Positions 16,194 through 25,163 of a stretch of 64,000 nucleotides of DNA are shown piece after piece (the first letter of the stretch is position 1; each line of letters begins with the position of its first letter). Under the pieces are notes generated by a model that worked only from the letters and a program-made list of their open reading frames with translations, was not told the DNA's origin and searched no databases. The position numbers were made by a program, and so were the translations under genes. Source of the stretch: an uncultured Paracoccaceae bacterium (GTDB lineage: Bacteria; Pseudomonadota; Alphaproteobacteria; Rhodobacterales; Rhodobacteraceae). The stretch lies in assembly GCA_947494445.1 (NCBI GenBank), contig CANLVD010000004.1, positions 186,001 through 250,000 on the forward strand. Reading direction: 5' to 3'.

Positions 16194-17040
16194 ACCATCC
16201 AAATCCCACGGGCGTCTTTCCATCGGGGCCAGTCTGAAACCGCGCGAGCTGATGACCGAGCGTCCCGAACTGGCCGGTGCCTGGAAGGCCCGCGTCCTGA
16301 CGCTTTATCCCGAGATGTTTCCCGGCATCCTTGGCCAGTCCCTGACCGGCAAGGCGCTGCAGGACGGGCTTTGGGCGCTTGAGGCCGTCAACATCCGCGA
16401 CCATGCGACCGGCAAGCACCGCAACGTCGACGACACCCCGGCAGGGGGCGGCGCTGGCATGGTTCTGCGTGCCGATGTGCTTGGCAAGGCCATTGACGCC
16501 ACGGCCGCGCCTTATCCCCGCGACATCTGGCCTGTGATCTACCTCTCGCCACGGGGCAAACCCCTGACACAGGCCATGGCAAAACGCTTCAGCACATGCC
16601 GCGGCATGACGCTCCTGTGTGGCCGGTTCGAAGGCGTGGACCAGCGCGTGCTGGATGCGCGCCACATCGAAGAGGTTTCCATCGGGGACTTCGTGCTGAC
16701 CGGCGGCGAGCTTGCCGCTCAGGTCTTGATTGATGCAACCGTTCGCCTTATACCGCGCGTGCTTGGGAATGCCGAGTCGGCGGAGGACGAGAGTTTTTCG
16801 AACGGTTTGTTAGAACATCCCCAGTACACACGGCCCACGGTTTGGGAAGGTTTGCAGATCCCGGAGGTTCTCCTCTCCGGACATCATGGAAACATTGCCG
16901 CATGGCGGCAGTCCCAGTCTGAAGCCGTCACAAAGGAACGTCGTCCCGATCTCTGGCGGGCCTATAAGGCACCGGCAGGAGGTTCAGAGCTCTCGGACGC
17001 GCACAACACCGCCGCAAAAGGCGAAGACAAGGACGACTGA
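16183..17040 (+). CDS. trmD: tRNA (guanine-N1)-methyltransferase TrmD
   Basis: A 285-residue SPOUT methyltransferase making m1G37 in tRNA. It has the deep-trefoil-knot residues [13 protein letters not shown] and [14 protein letters not shown], the [12 protein letters not shown] loop and the C-terminal [14 protein letters not shown] 35-residue N-terminal extension precedes the first strand [13 protein letters not shown]. The start is either GTG 16180 or ATG 16183; both overlap the rimM stop, which implies coupling. Confidence 0.96.
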   Translation: MTDKPSKSHGRLSIGASLKPRELMTERPELAGAWKARVLTLYPEMFPGILGQSLTGKALQDGLWALEAVNIRDHATGKHRNVDDTPAGGGAGMVLRADVLGKAIDATAAPYPRDIWPVIYLSPRGKPLTQAMAKRFSTCRGMTLLCGRFEGVDQRVLDARHIEEVSIGDFVLTGGELAAQVLIDATVRLIPRVLGNAESAEDESFSNGLLEHPQYTRPTVWEGLQIPEVLLSGHHGNIAAWRQSQSEAVTKERRPDLWRAYKAPAGGSELSDAHNTAAKGEDKDD

Positions 17041-17041
17041 C

Positions 17042-17428
17042 ATGAACATGATTGAACAGCTTGAAGCTGAACAGATCGCAGAACTGGGCAAGGACATTCC
17101 TGACTTTGCCGCAGGCGACACCATCCGCGTAGGCTTCCGCGTGACGGAAGGCACCCGTACCCGGGTCCAGAACTACGAGGGTGTATGCATTGGCCGCAAA
17201 GGCGGCGCAGGCATCGGGGCGGCATTCACCGTCCGCAAAATCTCATTCGGCGAAGGTGTCGAGCGTGTTTTCCCGCTCCACTCGCCAAACATCGACAGCA
17301 TCACAGTGGTCCGCCGTGGCCGTGTGCGCCGCGCGAAACTCTACTACCTCCGCTCGCGTCGTGGTAAATCCGCGCGCATCGCCGAGAAGACAAACTACCG
17401 GCCCAAATCCACCGGTGCCGAAGCCTGA
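17042..17428 (+). CDS. rplS: 50S ribosomal protein L19
   Basis: A 128-residue large-subunit protein at the 30S-50S interface. [20 protein letters not shown] opens the chain; [19 protein letters not shown] and the closing [17 protein letters not shown] are diagnostic. The ATG at 17042 lies one base past the trmD stop. The short C-terminal tail ([12 protein letters not shown]) is ordinary for the group. It ends the operon and is followed by a strong terminator. Confidence 0.97.
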   Translation: MNMIEQLEAEQIAELGKDIPDFAAGDTIRVGFRVTEGTRTRVQNYEGVCIGRKGGAGIGAAFTVRKISFGEGVERVFPLHSPNIDSITVVRRGRVRRAKLYYLRSRRGKSARIAEKTNYRPKSTGAEA

Positions 17429-17452
17429 TCCAAAGGCTTTCAGAGCAAGTTC

Positions 17453-17482
17453 AAAAGCGGTCCCCCGGGGGGCCGCTTTTTT
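17453..17482 (+). terminator. Rho-independent terminator after rplS
   Basis: AAAAGCGG pairs with CCGCTTTT around a C5/G6 core, followed by a run of six T (17477-17482). A strong hairpin with a T-tract that should end the ffh-rplS transcript. Confidence 0.88.
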
Positions 17483-17511
17483 CGTTTGCGCGCCCGGTTC
17501 GCAGCCTTCCG

Positions 17512-17544
17512 TAACCTTTGGTTAAAGGGTAACCCATGGGTTAC
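17512..17544. promoter_or_regulatory. Overlapping palindromes upstream of the DUF3592 gene
   Basis: A perfect 16-base palindrome GTAACCCATGGGTTAC (17529-17544) is preceded by TAACC-TTT-GGTTA (17512-17524), which overlaps CCTTT-GGTT-AAAGG (17515-17528). This clustering of dyads in a gene-free stretch suggests a repressor or activator operator, but the regulator is unknown. Confidence 0.45.
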
Positions 17545-17692
17545 TCGTTAAAAGAGTATTGCCGCGGCAAGGAATGAGCTGCACACCCCAGGCATTTCGC
17601 GGCCAGATCAGATGAACACCAAACCGTGGTTTGACAGAGCTTTCATCACGCGAAAATGTTGTCTGCATCTGTTTCACGCTTCTGGGCACACC

Positions 17693-18187
17693 ATGCGCAC
17701 CGTCATTTCCGGCTTCTTCTGCGTCATCCTCCTGATCGGAGCACTTTGGTTGACATGGCTTGGCGGCACCCAGTTTCTGGCGGCTCAATCCAGCAAATCC
17801 TGGCCCTCCGTCACCGGGACAATCACCCGCTCGGACTTCGTGTATTCAGGATCTGGGTCCAATGCGACCCGACAGCCGGTTGTCCAGTACAGCTACGTGG
17901 TGGAAGGCACGGAGCATAAGGGCGCGCGCATCGCCTTCGGACCGGTTCCCGGTGACAAGGGGGGTGGATCGGTCTTCACGACGGACCGCAGCAAGAAGAT
18001 CAAGGAATTTGCGACACGCATCGAAGGCAGTGACATTGCCGTATACTACGACCCAGCAGCCCCCGAGATGTCCGTTCTGATGCCCGGTGGCGGTTTGTTC
18101 CTGCTGATCTACCTGTTCGGAGCCGTCCTGATGCTGGCCGTCAGCGCCATATGTTTCCTGCTGATGACCGGGCGCATCAGAGCCTGA
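17693..18187 (+). CDS. DUF3592 domain membrane protein
   Basis: A 164-residue protein with a signal-like first helix (residues about 4-26), an external domain (WPSVTGTITRSDF, VVQYSYVVEGTEHKG, VYYDPAAPEMSVL) and a C-terminal helix. This is the DUF3592 layout, and the function is unknown. I took ATG 17693 because it starts directly at the helix; the frame is open for 27 codons further up without family character. The upstream gap holds clustered palindromes. Confidence 0.75.
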   Translation: MRTVISGFFCVILLIGALWLTWLGGTQFLAAQSSKSWPSVTGTITRSDFVYSGSGSNATRQPVVQYSYVVEGTEHKGARIAFGPVPGDKGGGSVFTTDRSKKIKEFATRIEGSDIAVYYDPAAPEMSVLMPGGGLFLLIYLFGAVLMLAVSAICFLLMTGRIRA

Positions 18188-18310
18188 AAATCGCGATCAA
18201 GATCACCGGCCAGCAATCCGGAAATGGCACGCGGGACACAGATCTGTGCTTTGTGAAAAAATTTCACGATCTTCCCCGTCCCTCACCATTTTTCTGTCCC
18301 AATTTCATAT

Positions 18311-19393
18311 ATGCTTTCGGATATGGGACTCGGGACATTCATCTTACGGGCATTCATGCTCACGCCGTTTGTGTTTCTGCGCATGCTGCCAGTCACAATC
18401 GCCTATATCATCATCTTCGGCGCCATCATCCTGTCGCTTGCGAAGATCTGGTTTCTGCTGATCATTCCGCCATTTGGGCTCGGCTTTCTGCTGCTGATCA
18501 TTCTGATGTTCGCATTTTACGAGATACAGTTGCTGCGCGCGGGCCTTGCCTCACTCGGGCGCTATGCGGCCCCGACACCGGAAAAGCTGATGTCGGTGTC
18601 CCTGCGGCAGTTCTTCTTCTACCGGCTTGGCATGGGGTTGATTTCGCTGTCGCTGGTGGCAATCCCCTTGTGCATCTATTTTGCCCTGCGCAAGGGCGGC
18701 ATCATCGAAGGGTTCAAGGGTCTTTTTGAAACCACGGGCGATGCGTCCTTCGCCGTGGAAAGCATTGCCGTGGCCATCTTTCTGGTCGGCATCCCCTGGT
18801 ACATCGTGACGCTTCTGCTTGATTGTCTGTTTTCTGTGCCGATGGCAGCCAACGCGGCCCGCGCCTCCAAGGCCAGTCCGAATTATGACCCGCTCTTTGG
18901 TCTTGGTCGTCAGTTCCTGCCGGTCTTCTGCACCATCATTGCCGCGATCCTGTTTCCCTTCCTTTACAGCGTGGTCGTGCAGCCATTCGCAGCCCTGACA
19001 GACATGGAAGACCCCTCGCAAGCCCTGCAGATCTTCACCATCGGCACGGTCATCTATCTGGTGATCTCGTTCCTGCTGATCTTCGTGCCTTACACGGCCA
19101 AGTCGCTGGCCTTTGTGCTGACGGTGGATGAAAACGCCCAGACCGCGAAGGAGAACCTCGCGCCGATCTTCGATATGGAGGAGGAGCGGCAGAACATCTC
19201 GTCCATGCGGCGGCAACGGACCAAGGGGGCCAGCGGCGTGAAAGTCTATGACGCCAATGCCCATGACACGGATGAACGGCGCGCGGGCGGGTCCAAGACG
19301 GACATGCGCGAATTGCGCAAGCAGCGCACGATCGAAGCGCAGGCAGGCGGCGTCTATGATCCCAACAATCCCGGTGGCAAGGACAGCGGGTGA
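18311..19393 (+). CDS. Integral membrane protein of unknown function
   Basis: A 360-residue polytopic protein with about six hydrophobic segments in the first 280 residues (for instance VTIAYIIIFGAIILSLAKIW and TIGTVIYLVISFLLIFVPYT). A charged cytoplasmic tail follows, containing two similar motifs: MRRQRTKGASGVKVYDAN and LRKQRTIEAQAGGVYDPN. The repeated RxQRT...VYD(A/P)N pattern is unusual. I did not recognise the family. It lies 131 bases before rpmE. A role in envelope biology is a guess from topology only. Confidence 0.7.
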   Translation: MLSDMGLGTFILRAFMLTPFVFLRMLPVTIAYIIIFGAIILSLAKIWFLLIIPPFGLGFLLLIILMFAFYEIQLLRAGLASLGRYAAPTPEKLMSVSLRQFFFYRLGMGLISLSLVAIPLCIYFALRKGGIIEGFKGLFETTGDASFAVESIAVAIFLVGIPWYIVTLLLDCLFSVPMAANAARASKASPNYDPLFGLGRQFLPVFCTIIAAILFPFLYSVVVQPFAALTDMEDPSQALQIFTIGTVIYLVISFLLIFVPYTAKSLAFVLTVDENAQTAKENLAPIFDMEEERQNISSMRRQRTKGASGVKVYDANAHDTDERRAGGSKTDMRELRKQRTIEAQAGGVYDPNNPGGKDSG

Positions 19394-19523
19394 ACCATGG
19401 GCTTGCGGGAGCAGGGCACATGGTCTATAGCGCGGCTTCAGGATCAGCGAGGCGTCCCACTACCGGCATGGCAGGACCATGGCCGCAGGGGGTTCAGTCC
19501 CGCTCAGCAAAGAGAGTTTTGAG

Positions 19524-19745
19524 ATGAAAAAAGAAATCCACCCGGATTATCACGTCATCGACGTGAAGATGACCGATGGCACGATTGTGCAGATGAAATC
19601 GACCTATGGGTCCGAAGGCGACACACTGGCACTGGACATTGATCCATCCGCGCACCCGGCATGGACCGGCGGCAACACCCGCCTGATGGACACCGGTGGC
19701 CGCGTGTCCCGCTTCAAGAAGAAATACGAAGGTCTGGGCTTCTAA
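19524..19745 (+). CDS. rpmE: 50S ribosomal protein L31, cysteine-free form
   Basis: A 73-residue ribosomal protein beginning [18 protein letters not shown] and closing [16 protein letters not shown]. The four zinc-binding cysteines of the C+ form are absent (STYGSEGD replaces the first CxxC), so this is the zinc-independent C- type. I set the start at ATG 19524; 15 earlier codons lack similarity. It is followed by a weak terminator hairpin. Confidence 0.93.
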   Translation: MKKEIHPDYHVIDVKMTDGTIVQMKSTYGSEGDTLALDIDPSAHPAWTGGNTRLMDTGGRVSRFKKKYEGLGF

Positions 19746-19773
19746 GACCTGCCTCTTTCGACGTATGACTTTC

Positions 19774-19802
19774 AAGCGCGCCTGCGAGACCGGGCGCGCT
19801 TT
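19774..19802 (+). terminator. Hairpin terminator after rpmE
   Basis: AAGCGCGCC (19774-19782) pairs with GGCGCGCTT (19793-19801), followed by only three T. A GC-rich nine-pair stem, so termination is likely but not strong by T-tract. Confidence 0.6.
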
Positions 19803-19835
19803 GACATATCTGCCTGTCGCGTTTTGGAGAGTTCG

Positions 19836-20648
19836 ATGGCCTATGTGATTGTGCTGGGCAATGAAAAGGGCGGATCGGGCAAATCCACCACCTCGATGCA
19901 TGTGATCTCGGCCCTGATGCGCTGTGGCAAGCAGGTCGGCGCGCTGGATCTGGATCTGCGGCAATCCTCGCTCTTTCGCTATCTTGAGAACCGCGAGGCC
20001 TTTGTCGGCCGCGAAGGCATTGATCTGCCGCAGCCGCGCAGACTGGTGCTCAGCCAGAGTGACAGCGACAGTCTCAGCGAAGCGCAGGCCGAGGAAGAGG
20101 CACGCTTTGCCGAGGCGCTGAACACACTGGACGAGACCTGCGACTTCATCGTCATCGATTGTCCCGGCTCGCACACGCGGTTCTCGCAGATGGCCCATTC
20201 GGTGGCTGACACTCTGATCACGCCGATGAATGACAGTCTGATCGATTTCGACCTTCTGGCACGGCTGGACCCCGCAACAGGCACGGTGCTGGGGCCGTCG
20301 GTTTATTCCGAAATGGTCTGGAAGGCCCGTCAGCTGCGCGCAAAGGCCGGGTTGAAGCCGGTCGACTGGCTGGTGTTGCGCAACCGGATGGCTTCGGTCG
20401 AGGCGCATAACCGCAGGCGGGTTGGCAAGGCCCTGACCGAATTGTCCGAACGGATCGGATTTCGCATTGCACCGGGGTTTTCCGAACGCGTTGTGTTTCG
20501 CGAATTGTTTCTCAGCGGTCTGACGCTGTTGGATCTGGGTGAGACCGGCGGCGGCGGACGTCTGACCATGTCAAACATCGCCGCACGCCAGGAATTGCGT
20601 GATCTGATCCGCTCGCTCGACCTAGAGGGTGTGACGGTCAGCTTCTGA
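19836..20648 (+). CDS. mipZ: Division-plane positioning ATPase MipZ
   Basis: A 270-residue ParA-like ATPase. In Caulobacter MipZ binds ParB and forms a polar gradient that keeps FtsZ at midcell. The deviant Walker A GNEKGGSGKST places K11 and K16; Walker B-like DFIVIDCPG follows about 120 residues in. LDLDLRQSSLFRYLENR and FSERVVFRELFLSGLTLLDL are MipZ-typical stretches. Start at ATG 19836 with GGAGAG upstream; a TTG 12 bases earlier is less likely. It is convergent with the D,D-carboxypeptidase gene. Confidence 0.93.
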   Translation: MAYVIVLGNEKGGSGKSTTSMHVISALMRCGKQVGALDLDLRQSSLFRYLENREAFVGREGIDLPQPRRLVLSQSDSDSLSEAQAEEEARFAEALNTLDETCDFIVIDCPGSHTRFSQMAHSVADTLITPMNDSLIDFDLLARLDPATGTVLGPSVYSEMVWKARQLRAKAGLKPVDWLVLRNRMASVEAHNRRRVGKALTELSERIGFRIAPGFSERVVFRELFLSGLTLLDLGETGGGGRLTMSNIAARQELRDLIRSLDLEGVTVSF

Positions 20649-20688
20649 CCGCCGGTCCTGTCGCCAACGCGAAACCGTCATCCCTTGT

Positions 20689-22119
20689 CTAAGGCGCGAT
20701 GGCCCGGCATTCGGTTGCCCGGGTCATCAGACGCGCGCAGGCATTTTCTGCCGCCTGTGCGGACAGTCCGACAAAGCGCGCGCGGTAAACCGTGCGCCCC
20801 TGATGGGCCAGCGCATCGATCCGACGCACCCCGCCATCCAACGCCTCGATGTCCTGCAATGCGGTGCGCAGCAGGTGGCTTTCGGCGGCATGTCGGCTCG
20901 CGTGATTGCCAAGGTCCACAGCCCAGGAGCCGGTGGTCTTGGGCTTTGCGATCAGCGGCTTCGCGGGCGTGGTCTTTTGCGGCACAAGCGAGGCCGATTT
21001 CAGAGACTTGGGCCTGGGCACCGGGCGCAACAGCCGGATGGAGGGCGCTTTGGTCAGGTCAGCCAGACTTTGCGTCGTCGATTTTTCCTGCGGCTCCTCC
21101 AGAACCCGGGCCACAGCGGCGCGGATCTCGTCGGACAAGGCGTTCTGGTTCGACCGGGCAACGACTTGCGTATCATCAGCGGCCTTGGGCACGCCGAAGG
21201 TGCGTGGCACCGGCCGGAAGGACTTGCTGAGCTTGGTTGAAAGCACCTTGCGCGTGCTTGGCGTGCCTGTGCCTTTGAGGAAAGTCAGGCGTTTGGGTTT
21301 TTTCACGCGCGCATGGCTTGGCATCCGCTGAAACCCCAGATCCATCAATTTGGCGACCTGTGCGTTCCGGCTGGCGGTGCTCTTGCCACCGAACATGGAT
21401 ACGATCACCCGCTCCTGCCCGCGCTTGGCTGAGGCCACAAGGTTATAGCCGGCGGCACGGGTGTACCCGGTTTTGATCCCGTCGGCCCCGTCATAGGCAT
21501 TCAGCAGGCGACGGTTGGTATTGTAGACCGTGCGCACCCCGGTCGAGACCGACCGGCGAGCAAACAGGTTGTAGTATTCGGGAAAATCGAAGAACAGGCG
21601 GCGGCCCAGAAGCGCCATGTCGCTGGCGGTGGACAGATGCCCGGTCGCGGTCAGGCCCGATGCGTTCTTGAAGGTCGTCTTGGACATCCCCAAAGCACGC
21701 GCAAAGGCCGTCATCTTGCGGGCAAAGGCTGCTTCCGAGCCGGAAACCGCCTCTCCCAACGCGGCGGCAGCATCATTGGCGGATTTCACCGCTGCTGCGC
21801 GCACCAAATTGCGAATGGTGATTTTCTGCCCCCGCCGCAGCCCCAGCTTGGAAGGCGGCTGACCGGCAGCATGTGCCGAAATGGTCACAGTCTGGTCGAG
21901 CGCGAGGCGTCCCTGACGAATCTCTTCAAAGACAACATAGAGCGTCATCATCTTTGTCAGGGATGCGGGATGCAGTTTGGTATTCGCGTTTCTGGCATGC
22001 ACGACCTTACCGGTGCGCGCGTCCATGACCACGGCTGCATATTGTGCCGCCATTGCCATTGGCGACCATATCATGAGAAAAGCTGCGAGGATGGCCCCGC
22101 ATACTGCCCTAAAAATCAT
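20689..22119 (-). CDS. D-alanyl-D-alanine carboxypeptidase (PBP5/6 type) with C-terminal SPOR domain
   Basis: A 476-residue secreted peptidoglycan enzyme. Signal peptide about 1-25. All three penicillin-binding motifs are present: S53-L-T-K56, S113-A-N115 and K216-T-G218. The S11 catalytic domain ends near residue 260, then a Ser/Pro-rich linker leads to a SPOR-like domain (WAVDLGNHASRHAAESHL to CARLMTRATECRAI) that in other proteins binds denuded septal glycan. I chose ATG 22119 because GGAG lies eight bases upstream; an ATG at 22143 is possible. It belongs to the widespread alphaproteobacterial DacF-like group. Confidence 0.92.
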   Translation of the reverse strand: MIFRAVCGAILAAFLMIWSPMAMAAQYAAVVMDARTGKVVHARNANTKLHPASLTKMMTLYVVFEEIRQGRLALDQTVTISAHAAGQPPSKLGLRRGQKITIRNLVRAAAVKSANDAAAALGEAVSGSEAAFARKMTAFARALGMSKTTFKNASGLTATGHLSTASDMALLGRRLFFDFPEYYNLFARRSVSTGVRTVYNTNRRLLNAYDGADGIKTGYTRAAGYNLVASAKRGQERVIVSMFGGKSTASRNAQVAKLMDLGFQRMPSHARVKKPKRLTFLKGTGTPSTRKVLSTKLSKSFRPVPRTFGVPKAADDTQVVARSNQNALSDEIRAAVARVLEEPQEKSTTQSLADLTKAPSIRLLRPVPRPKSLKSASLVPQKTTPAKPLIAKPKTTGSWAVDLGNHASRHAAESHLLRTALQDIEALDGGVRRIDALAHQGRTVYRARFVGLSAQAAENACARLMTRATECRAIAP

Positions 22120-22282
22120 CGGTCTCTCCGACCTGTTAACCATGCCTCAAGTGTCGATCTTTGGTGTCGACGCTAATTATTAAAATAAACGTAACATGAG
22201 ATTGAATTTCAGAAAAGTGATTAAATTCAATGCTTGAGAAACTTTTGTTAACGCTTCCGTAAGGGATTGGGCAAATTTTTTG

Positions 22283-22294
22283 TGCGCCGCAACA
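22283..22294 (+). promoter_or_regulatory. Candidate PhaR-type operator before the phasin gene
   Basis: TGCGCCGCAACA matches, with one mismatch, the TGCRNYGCASMA consensus I recall for Bradyrhizobium PhaR. It is part of a larger dyad TTTTGTG (22278-22284) / CACAAAA (22293-22299) and lies just upstream of the predicted -35 box. Near-identical or fully matching sites precede ccr (54832) and ecm (56376). Confidence 0.55.
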
Positions 22295-22302
22295 CAAAAT
22301 CC

Positions 22303-22331
22303 TTGACGCAGTGCAACATGGACCCTATCTA
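22303..22331 (+). promoter_or_regulatory. Sigma-70-type promoter of the phasin gene
   Basis: TTGACG (22303-22308) and TATCTA (22326-22331) are separated by 17 bases. An alternative -10, TATGAT at 22330, would give a 21-base spacer. The start codon is 39 bases beyond the -10. Confidence 0.6.
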
Positions 22332-22369
22332 TGATCCAGAATTAAACACATCCCGTTAGGAGCACCGCA

Positions 22370-22813
22370 ATGGCTACTGCAAAAGCAAAGACCGCCGCGA
22401 CCAAAGTTGAAGAGCTGGCCGCAGACGCACAGAAATCCATGACTGAAGGAATGGAAAAAGTGACTAAATCGTTCGAAGACATGACTGCATTCGGTCAGGA
22501 AAACTTTGACGCCGTCGTCAAATCCTCCGAGATCGCTGCAAAAGCTGCCGAAGGCATCGGTTCCGAAGTTTCCGCTTTCACCAAGAAAAGCTTCGAAGAC
22601 TCCGTTGCTGCCGCTCAGGATTTCGCATCTGCCAAGACCGTTACCGAGCTGTTCGAGAAGCAGTCTGCCTTCGCCCAGTCCGCTTTCGAGACCTTCATGG
22701 GTCAGGCAACAAAGATGAACGAAATCTACGCATCCGCTGCGAAAGAGATTTCTGCTCCTCTCAGCGCCCGCATGACGGCTGCTGCAGACAGCATGAAAAC
22801 ATACACTGCCTGA
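22370..22813 (+). CDS. phaP: Phasin (PHB granule-associated protein)
   Basis: A 147-residue amphipathic helical protein that coats polyhydroxybutyrate granules and controls their size and number. Phasin_2 features are visible: MEKVTKSFEDMTAFGQENFDAV, then SFEDSVAAAQDFASAKT and ELFEKQSAFAQSAFETFM. It has no cysteine and is rich in Ala, Lys and Glu, and its codon use looks that of a highly expressed gene. AGGAG precedes the ATG. Its own promoter and a hairpin terminator make it monocistronic; a dyad beside the -35 suggests PhaR control. Confidence 0.9.
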   Translation: MATAKAKTAATKVEELAADAQKSMTEGMEKVTKSFEDMTAFGQENFDAVVKSSEIAAKAAEGIGSEVSAFTKKSFEDSVAAAQDFASAKTVTELFEKQSAFAQSAFETFMGQATKMNEIYASAAKEISAPLSARMTAAADSMKTYTA

Positions 22814-22841
22814 TCACTTCGATCTTGCATGTTGACGGATC

Positions 22842-22863
22842 AGGGGGCGTTTCGCCCCCTTTT
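22842..22863 (+). terminator. Terminator after the phasin gene
   Basis: AGGGGGCG-TTT-CGCCCCCT, an eight-pair stem with a three-base loop, directly followed by TTT. A compact intrinsic terminator. Confidence 0.85.
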
Positions 22864-22915
22864 CTTATTTGCCCCCTTTTCGAATCCGTTCTCGCCCATA
22901 TATTGTCGCCAGTTC

Positions 22916-23284
22916 ATGAAGCAGGCATCTTTGGCGTTGATTGATCACGACATAATAAAACTGTCCGCGGATGACGACGGATCGGATGACAACGACACAA
23001 CCGTTGTCACCAAGACGCGTGCCAAGACCGCAAAGCCGCCGCTTTACAAGGTGCTGCTGCTCAACGACGACTATACACCGATGGAATTCGTCGTGCATGT
23101 GCTGGAGCGGTTCTTCGGGATCTCGCACCAGGCGGCTGTGGAAGTGATGCTGACCGTGCACCAGAAAGGGGTTGCGGTCGTGGGTGTGTTCTCGTTCGAG
23201 ATTGCCGAGACCAAAGTGACGCAAGTGATGGACTACGCACGGCGCAATCAGCATCCCCTGCAATGCACCATGGAAAAGGAATAG
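22916..23284 (+). CDS. clpS: ATP-dependent Clp protease adaptor ClpS
   Basis: A 122-residue adaptor that delivers N-degron substrates to ClpAP. After a flexible acidic N-terminus ([11 protein letters not shown]), the core reads [24 protein letters not shown], then [16 protein letters not shown] and a closing [11 protein letters not shown], all diagnostic. The N/D-D-D substrate pocket is intact. The start at ATG 22916 gives the family length; the frame is open a further 29 codons upstream. No clpA is adjacent in this window. Confidence 0.93.
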   Translation: MKQASLALIDHDIIKLSADDDGSDDNDTTVVTKTRAKTAKPPLYKVLLLNDDYTPMEFVVHVLERFFGISHQAAVEVMLTVHQKGVAVVGVFSFEIAETKVTQVMDYARRNQHPLQCTMEKE

Positions 23285-23305
23285 CTGCGTCAGTCGCAGC
23301 AGCCG

Positions 23306-24310
23306 ATGGCCCGCGCTCCCCGTTTTCAAACCGCTCTCGATGACCTGTCTTCGGTCACCGGCAAGGTGGTTGTCTTGCATCCCGCCGATACAATCGGTCT
23401 GGATGTGTTCGACCCGGCCGGCAGCCTGTGCGTTCAACCACATAAACCGGTGCGCGATGTGCTGGTGGACGCAGGGTGGACGGTTGCGCCTGTGCTTGAC
23501 GGAACGGCCTGTGATCTGGCGGTGGTCTTTGTCACCCGCTCAAAGGTTCAGACGCTGGCGCTTGTCGCTGCGGCCTTGGGCAGCCTTGCGCCGGGCGGAC
23601 GGCTGGTGGTGGACGGGGCCAAGACCGACGGGATCGAGAGCCTGCTGAAAGACCTGTCGCGCAGCTTCGAGATCGGGGGCCGTACCTCCCGCGATCATGG
23701 CAAGGTGTTCTGGCTGACGCGACCTTCTGATCTGCCGGATCAGGTGGCGGTATGGGCGGCCTCAGGGGCCACATCGACCAATGCAGACGGGTTTGCCACT
23801 GCCCCCGGCATGTTCAGCCATGACGCCATTGACCCCGCAACACGCCTGTTGTCCGAGCATCTGCCGGTCACCCTGAAAGGTGCCGTTGCCGATCTGGGTG
23901 CGGGCTGGGGCGCGCTGTCGCACGCGGTTCTGTCACGCAGCGAGGCGGTCACCGCGCTTACCATGATCGAGGCTGACTGGTCGTCGCTTGAGGCCTGCAA
24001 GACGAATGTGACCGATCCGCGGGCAGAGGCGCTCTGGGCTGATGTCACCGCATTGCCTGTGCCCGACAAAAGCTTTGATGTGGTCGTCAGCAACCCGCCG
24101 TTTCACCAAAGCCGCAAGGCAGATATCGGGCTGGGGCAGGCGTTCATCCGCACCGCAGGCCGGATTTTGCGGCCTAAGGGGCAGTTCCTGATGGTTGCGA
24201 ACCGGCAGCTTGCCTATGAGGCCAGCCTGACCGAGAGTTTCCGCCACTGGGATCAGGTGGCCCTGACCAACAGCTTCAAGGTGTTTGTCGCGACCGGTGC
24301 GAAAGGCTAG
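23306..24310 (+). CDS. RsmC-like 16S rRNA guanine-N2 methyltransferase
   Basis: A 334-residue two-part protein: a degenerate N-terminal methyltransferase-like half and a C-terminal catalytic half with the SAM site VADLGAGWGALSHAVL and the amino-methyltransferase motif VVSNPPFHQSRKAD. This is the RsmC/RlmG arrangement; RsmC modifies G1207 of 16S rRNA. Assignment to RsmC rather than RlmG rests on general similarity. It lies 21 bases downstream of clpS. Confidence 0.83.
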   Translation: MARAPRFQTALDDLSSVTGKVVVLHPADTIGLDVFDPAGSLCVQPHKPVRDVLVDAGWTVAPVLDGTACDLAVVFVTRSKVQTLALVAAALGSLAPGGRLVVDGAKTDGIESLLKDLSRSFEIGGRTSRDHGKVFWLTRPSDLPDQVAVWAASGATSTNADGFATAPGMFSHDAIDPATRLLSEHLPVTLKGAVADLGAGWGALSHAVLSRSEAVTALTMIEADWSSLEACKTNVTDPRAEALWADVTALPVPDKSFDVVVSNPPFHQSRKADIGLGQAFIRTAGRILRPKGQFLMVANRQLAYEASLTESFRHWDQVALTNSFKVFVATGAKG

Positions 24311-24348
24311 ACAAATGCCTTTCGCCCGCTTTTCAGGAAGGACAGCCG

Positions 24349-25155
24349 ATGGCCCATTCGATTGAAGGGAAATCCGTGATCGTGACCGGTGCCGCCGAGG
24401 GTGTGGGTCTTGCGATTGCCCGGAAGTTTGCCGATCAGGGAGCGCGCGTGATGATGGCCGGGCGCAATGAGGCGCGGCTGGAGGAACAGGCAGAACTGAT
24501 CAACGGTTCCGAAGGTCAGGCGCAGCATTTCGCCGGTGACCTGACCGAGAAACTGTGCGTGACCAATCTGCTGGCGGCCACAATCGATGCCTATGACCGG
24601 GTGGATATCCTGATCAACGCGTTTCGCAATGTGGCTGAGTCCTCACCGCTTGATCCTGATTGTCCGGTGTTTGAATCGCTTATGAGGACCAATGTGCAGA
24701 CGCCGATGCGGATCTCGCAGGCTTTTACCAACCGGTTCATCCAACAGAATGCGAAATCGGGCGATGACCGTGCCTCGGCTGCGATTGTGAACATCACGTC
24801 GATTGAGGCCAACCGCACCCAGCCCGAGCATCTGGCCTATTCGGTGACATCAGCAGCCCTTGGCCAGCTGACGCGCTCCATGGCGGTGGCTTTTGCCGAG
24901 CACAAGGTGCGGGTCAACGGGCTGGCACTGGGGTCGGTGATGAACACCAGCCTGAAGTCAGCGCTCAAGGCCGATGAGGACCTGCATGAGGATCTGCGCG
25001 CGATCACCCCGCTGGGGCGCATCGGTGAGGCCGAGGAGGCCGCCGAGGTGGCCCTGTTTCTGGCCTCGGATGCTGCCAGTTTCGTGACCGGTCAAATTCT
25101 GGCCGTAGATGGCGGGCGGTCCAACCTTGATGCAGTTGATACGCCCGCCGTGTAA
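24349..25155 (+). CDS. SDR-fold protein with altered catalytic motif
   Basis: A 268-residue short-chain dehydrogenase fold. The nucleotide loop TGAAEGVG (13-20) and C-terminal FVTGQILAVDGG are normal, and Ser151 is in place. However the YxxxK motif reads Y164-S-V-T-S168: the catalytic lysine is a serine, and the NNAG motif is INAFR. The protein may therefore be a weak or repurposed oxidoreductase, or a binding protein. It follows the RsmC-like gene by 38 bases. The substrate is unknown. Confidence 0.83.
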   Translation: MAHSIEGKSVIVTGAAEGVGLAIARKFADQGARVMMAGRNEARLEEQAELINGSEGQAQHFAGDLTEKLCVTNLLAATIDAYDRVDILINAFRNVAESSPLDPDCPVFESLMRTNVQTPMRISQAFTNRFIQQNAKSGDDRASAAIVNITSIEANRTQPEHLAYSVTSAALGQLTRSMAVAFAEHKVRVNGLALGSVMNTSLKSALKADEDLHEDLRAITPLGRIGEAEEAAEVALFLASDAASFVTGQILAVDGGRSNLDAVDTPAV

Positions 25156-25163
25156 GCCTGCGC

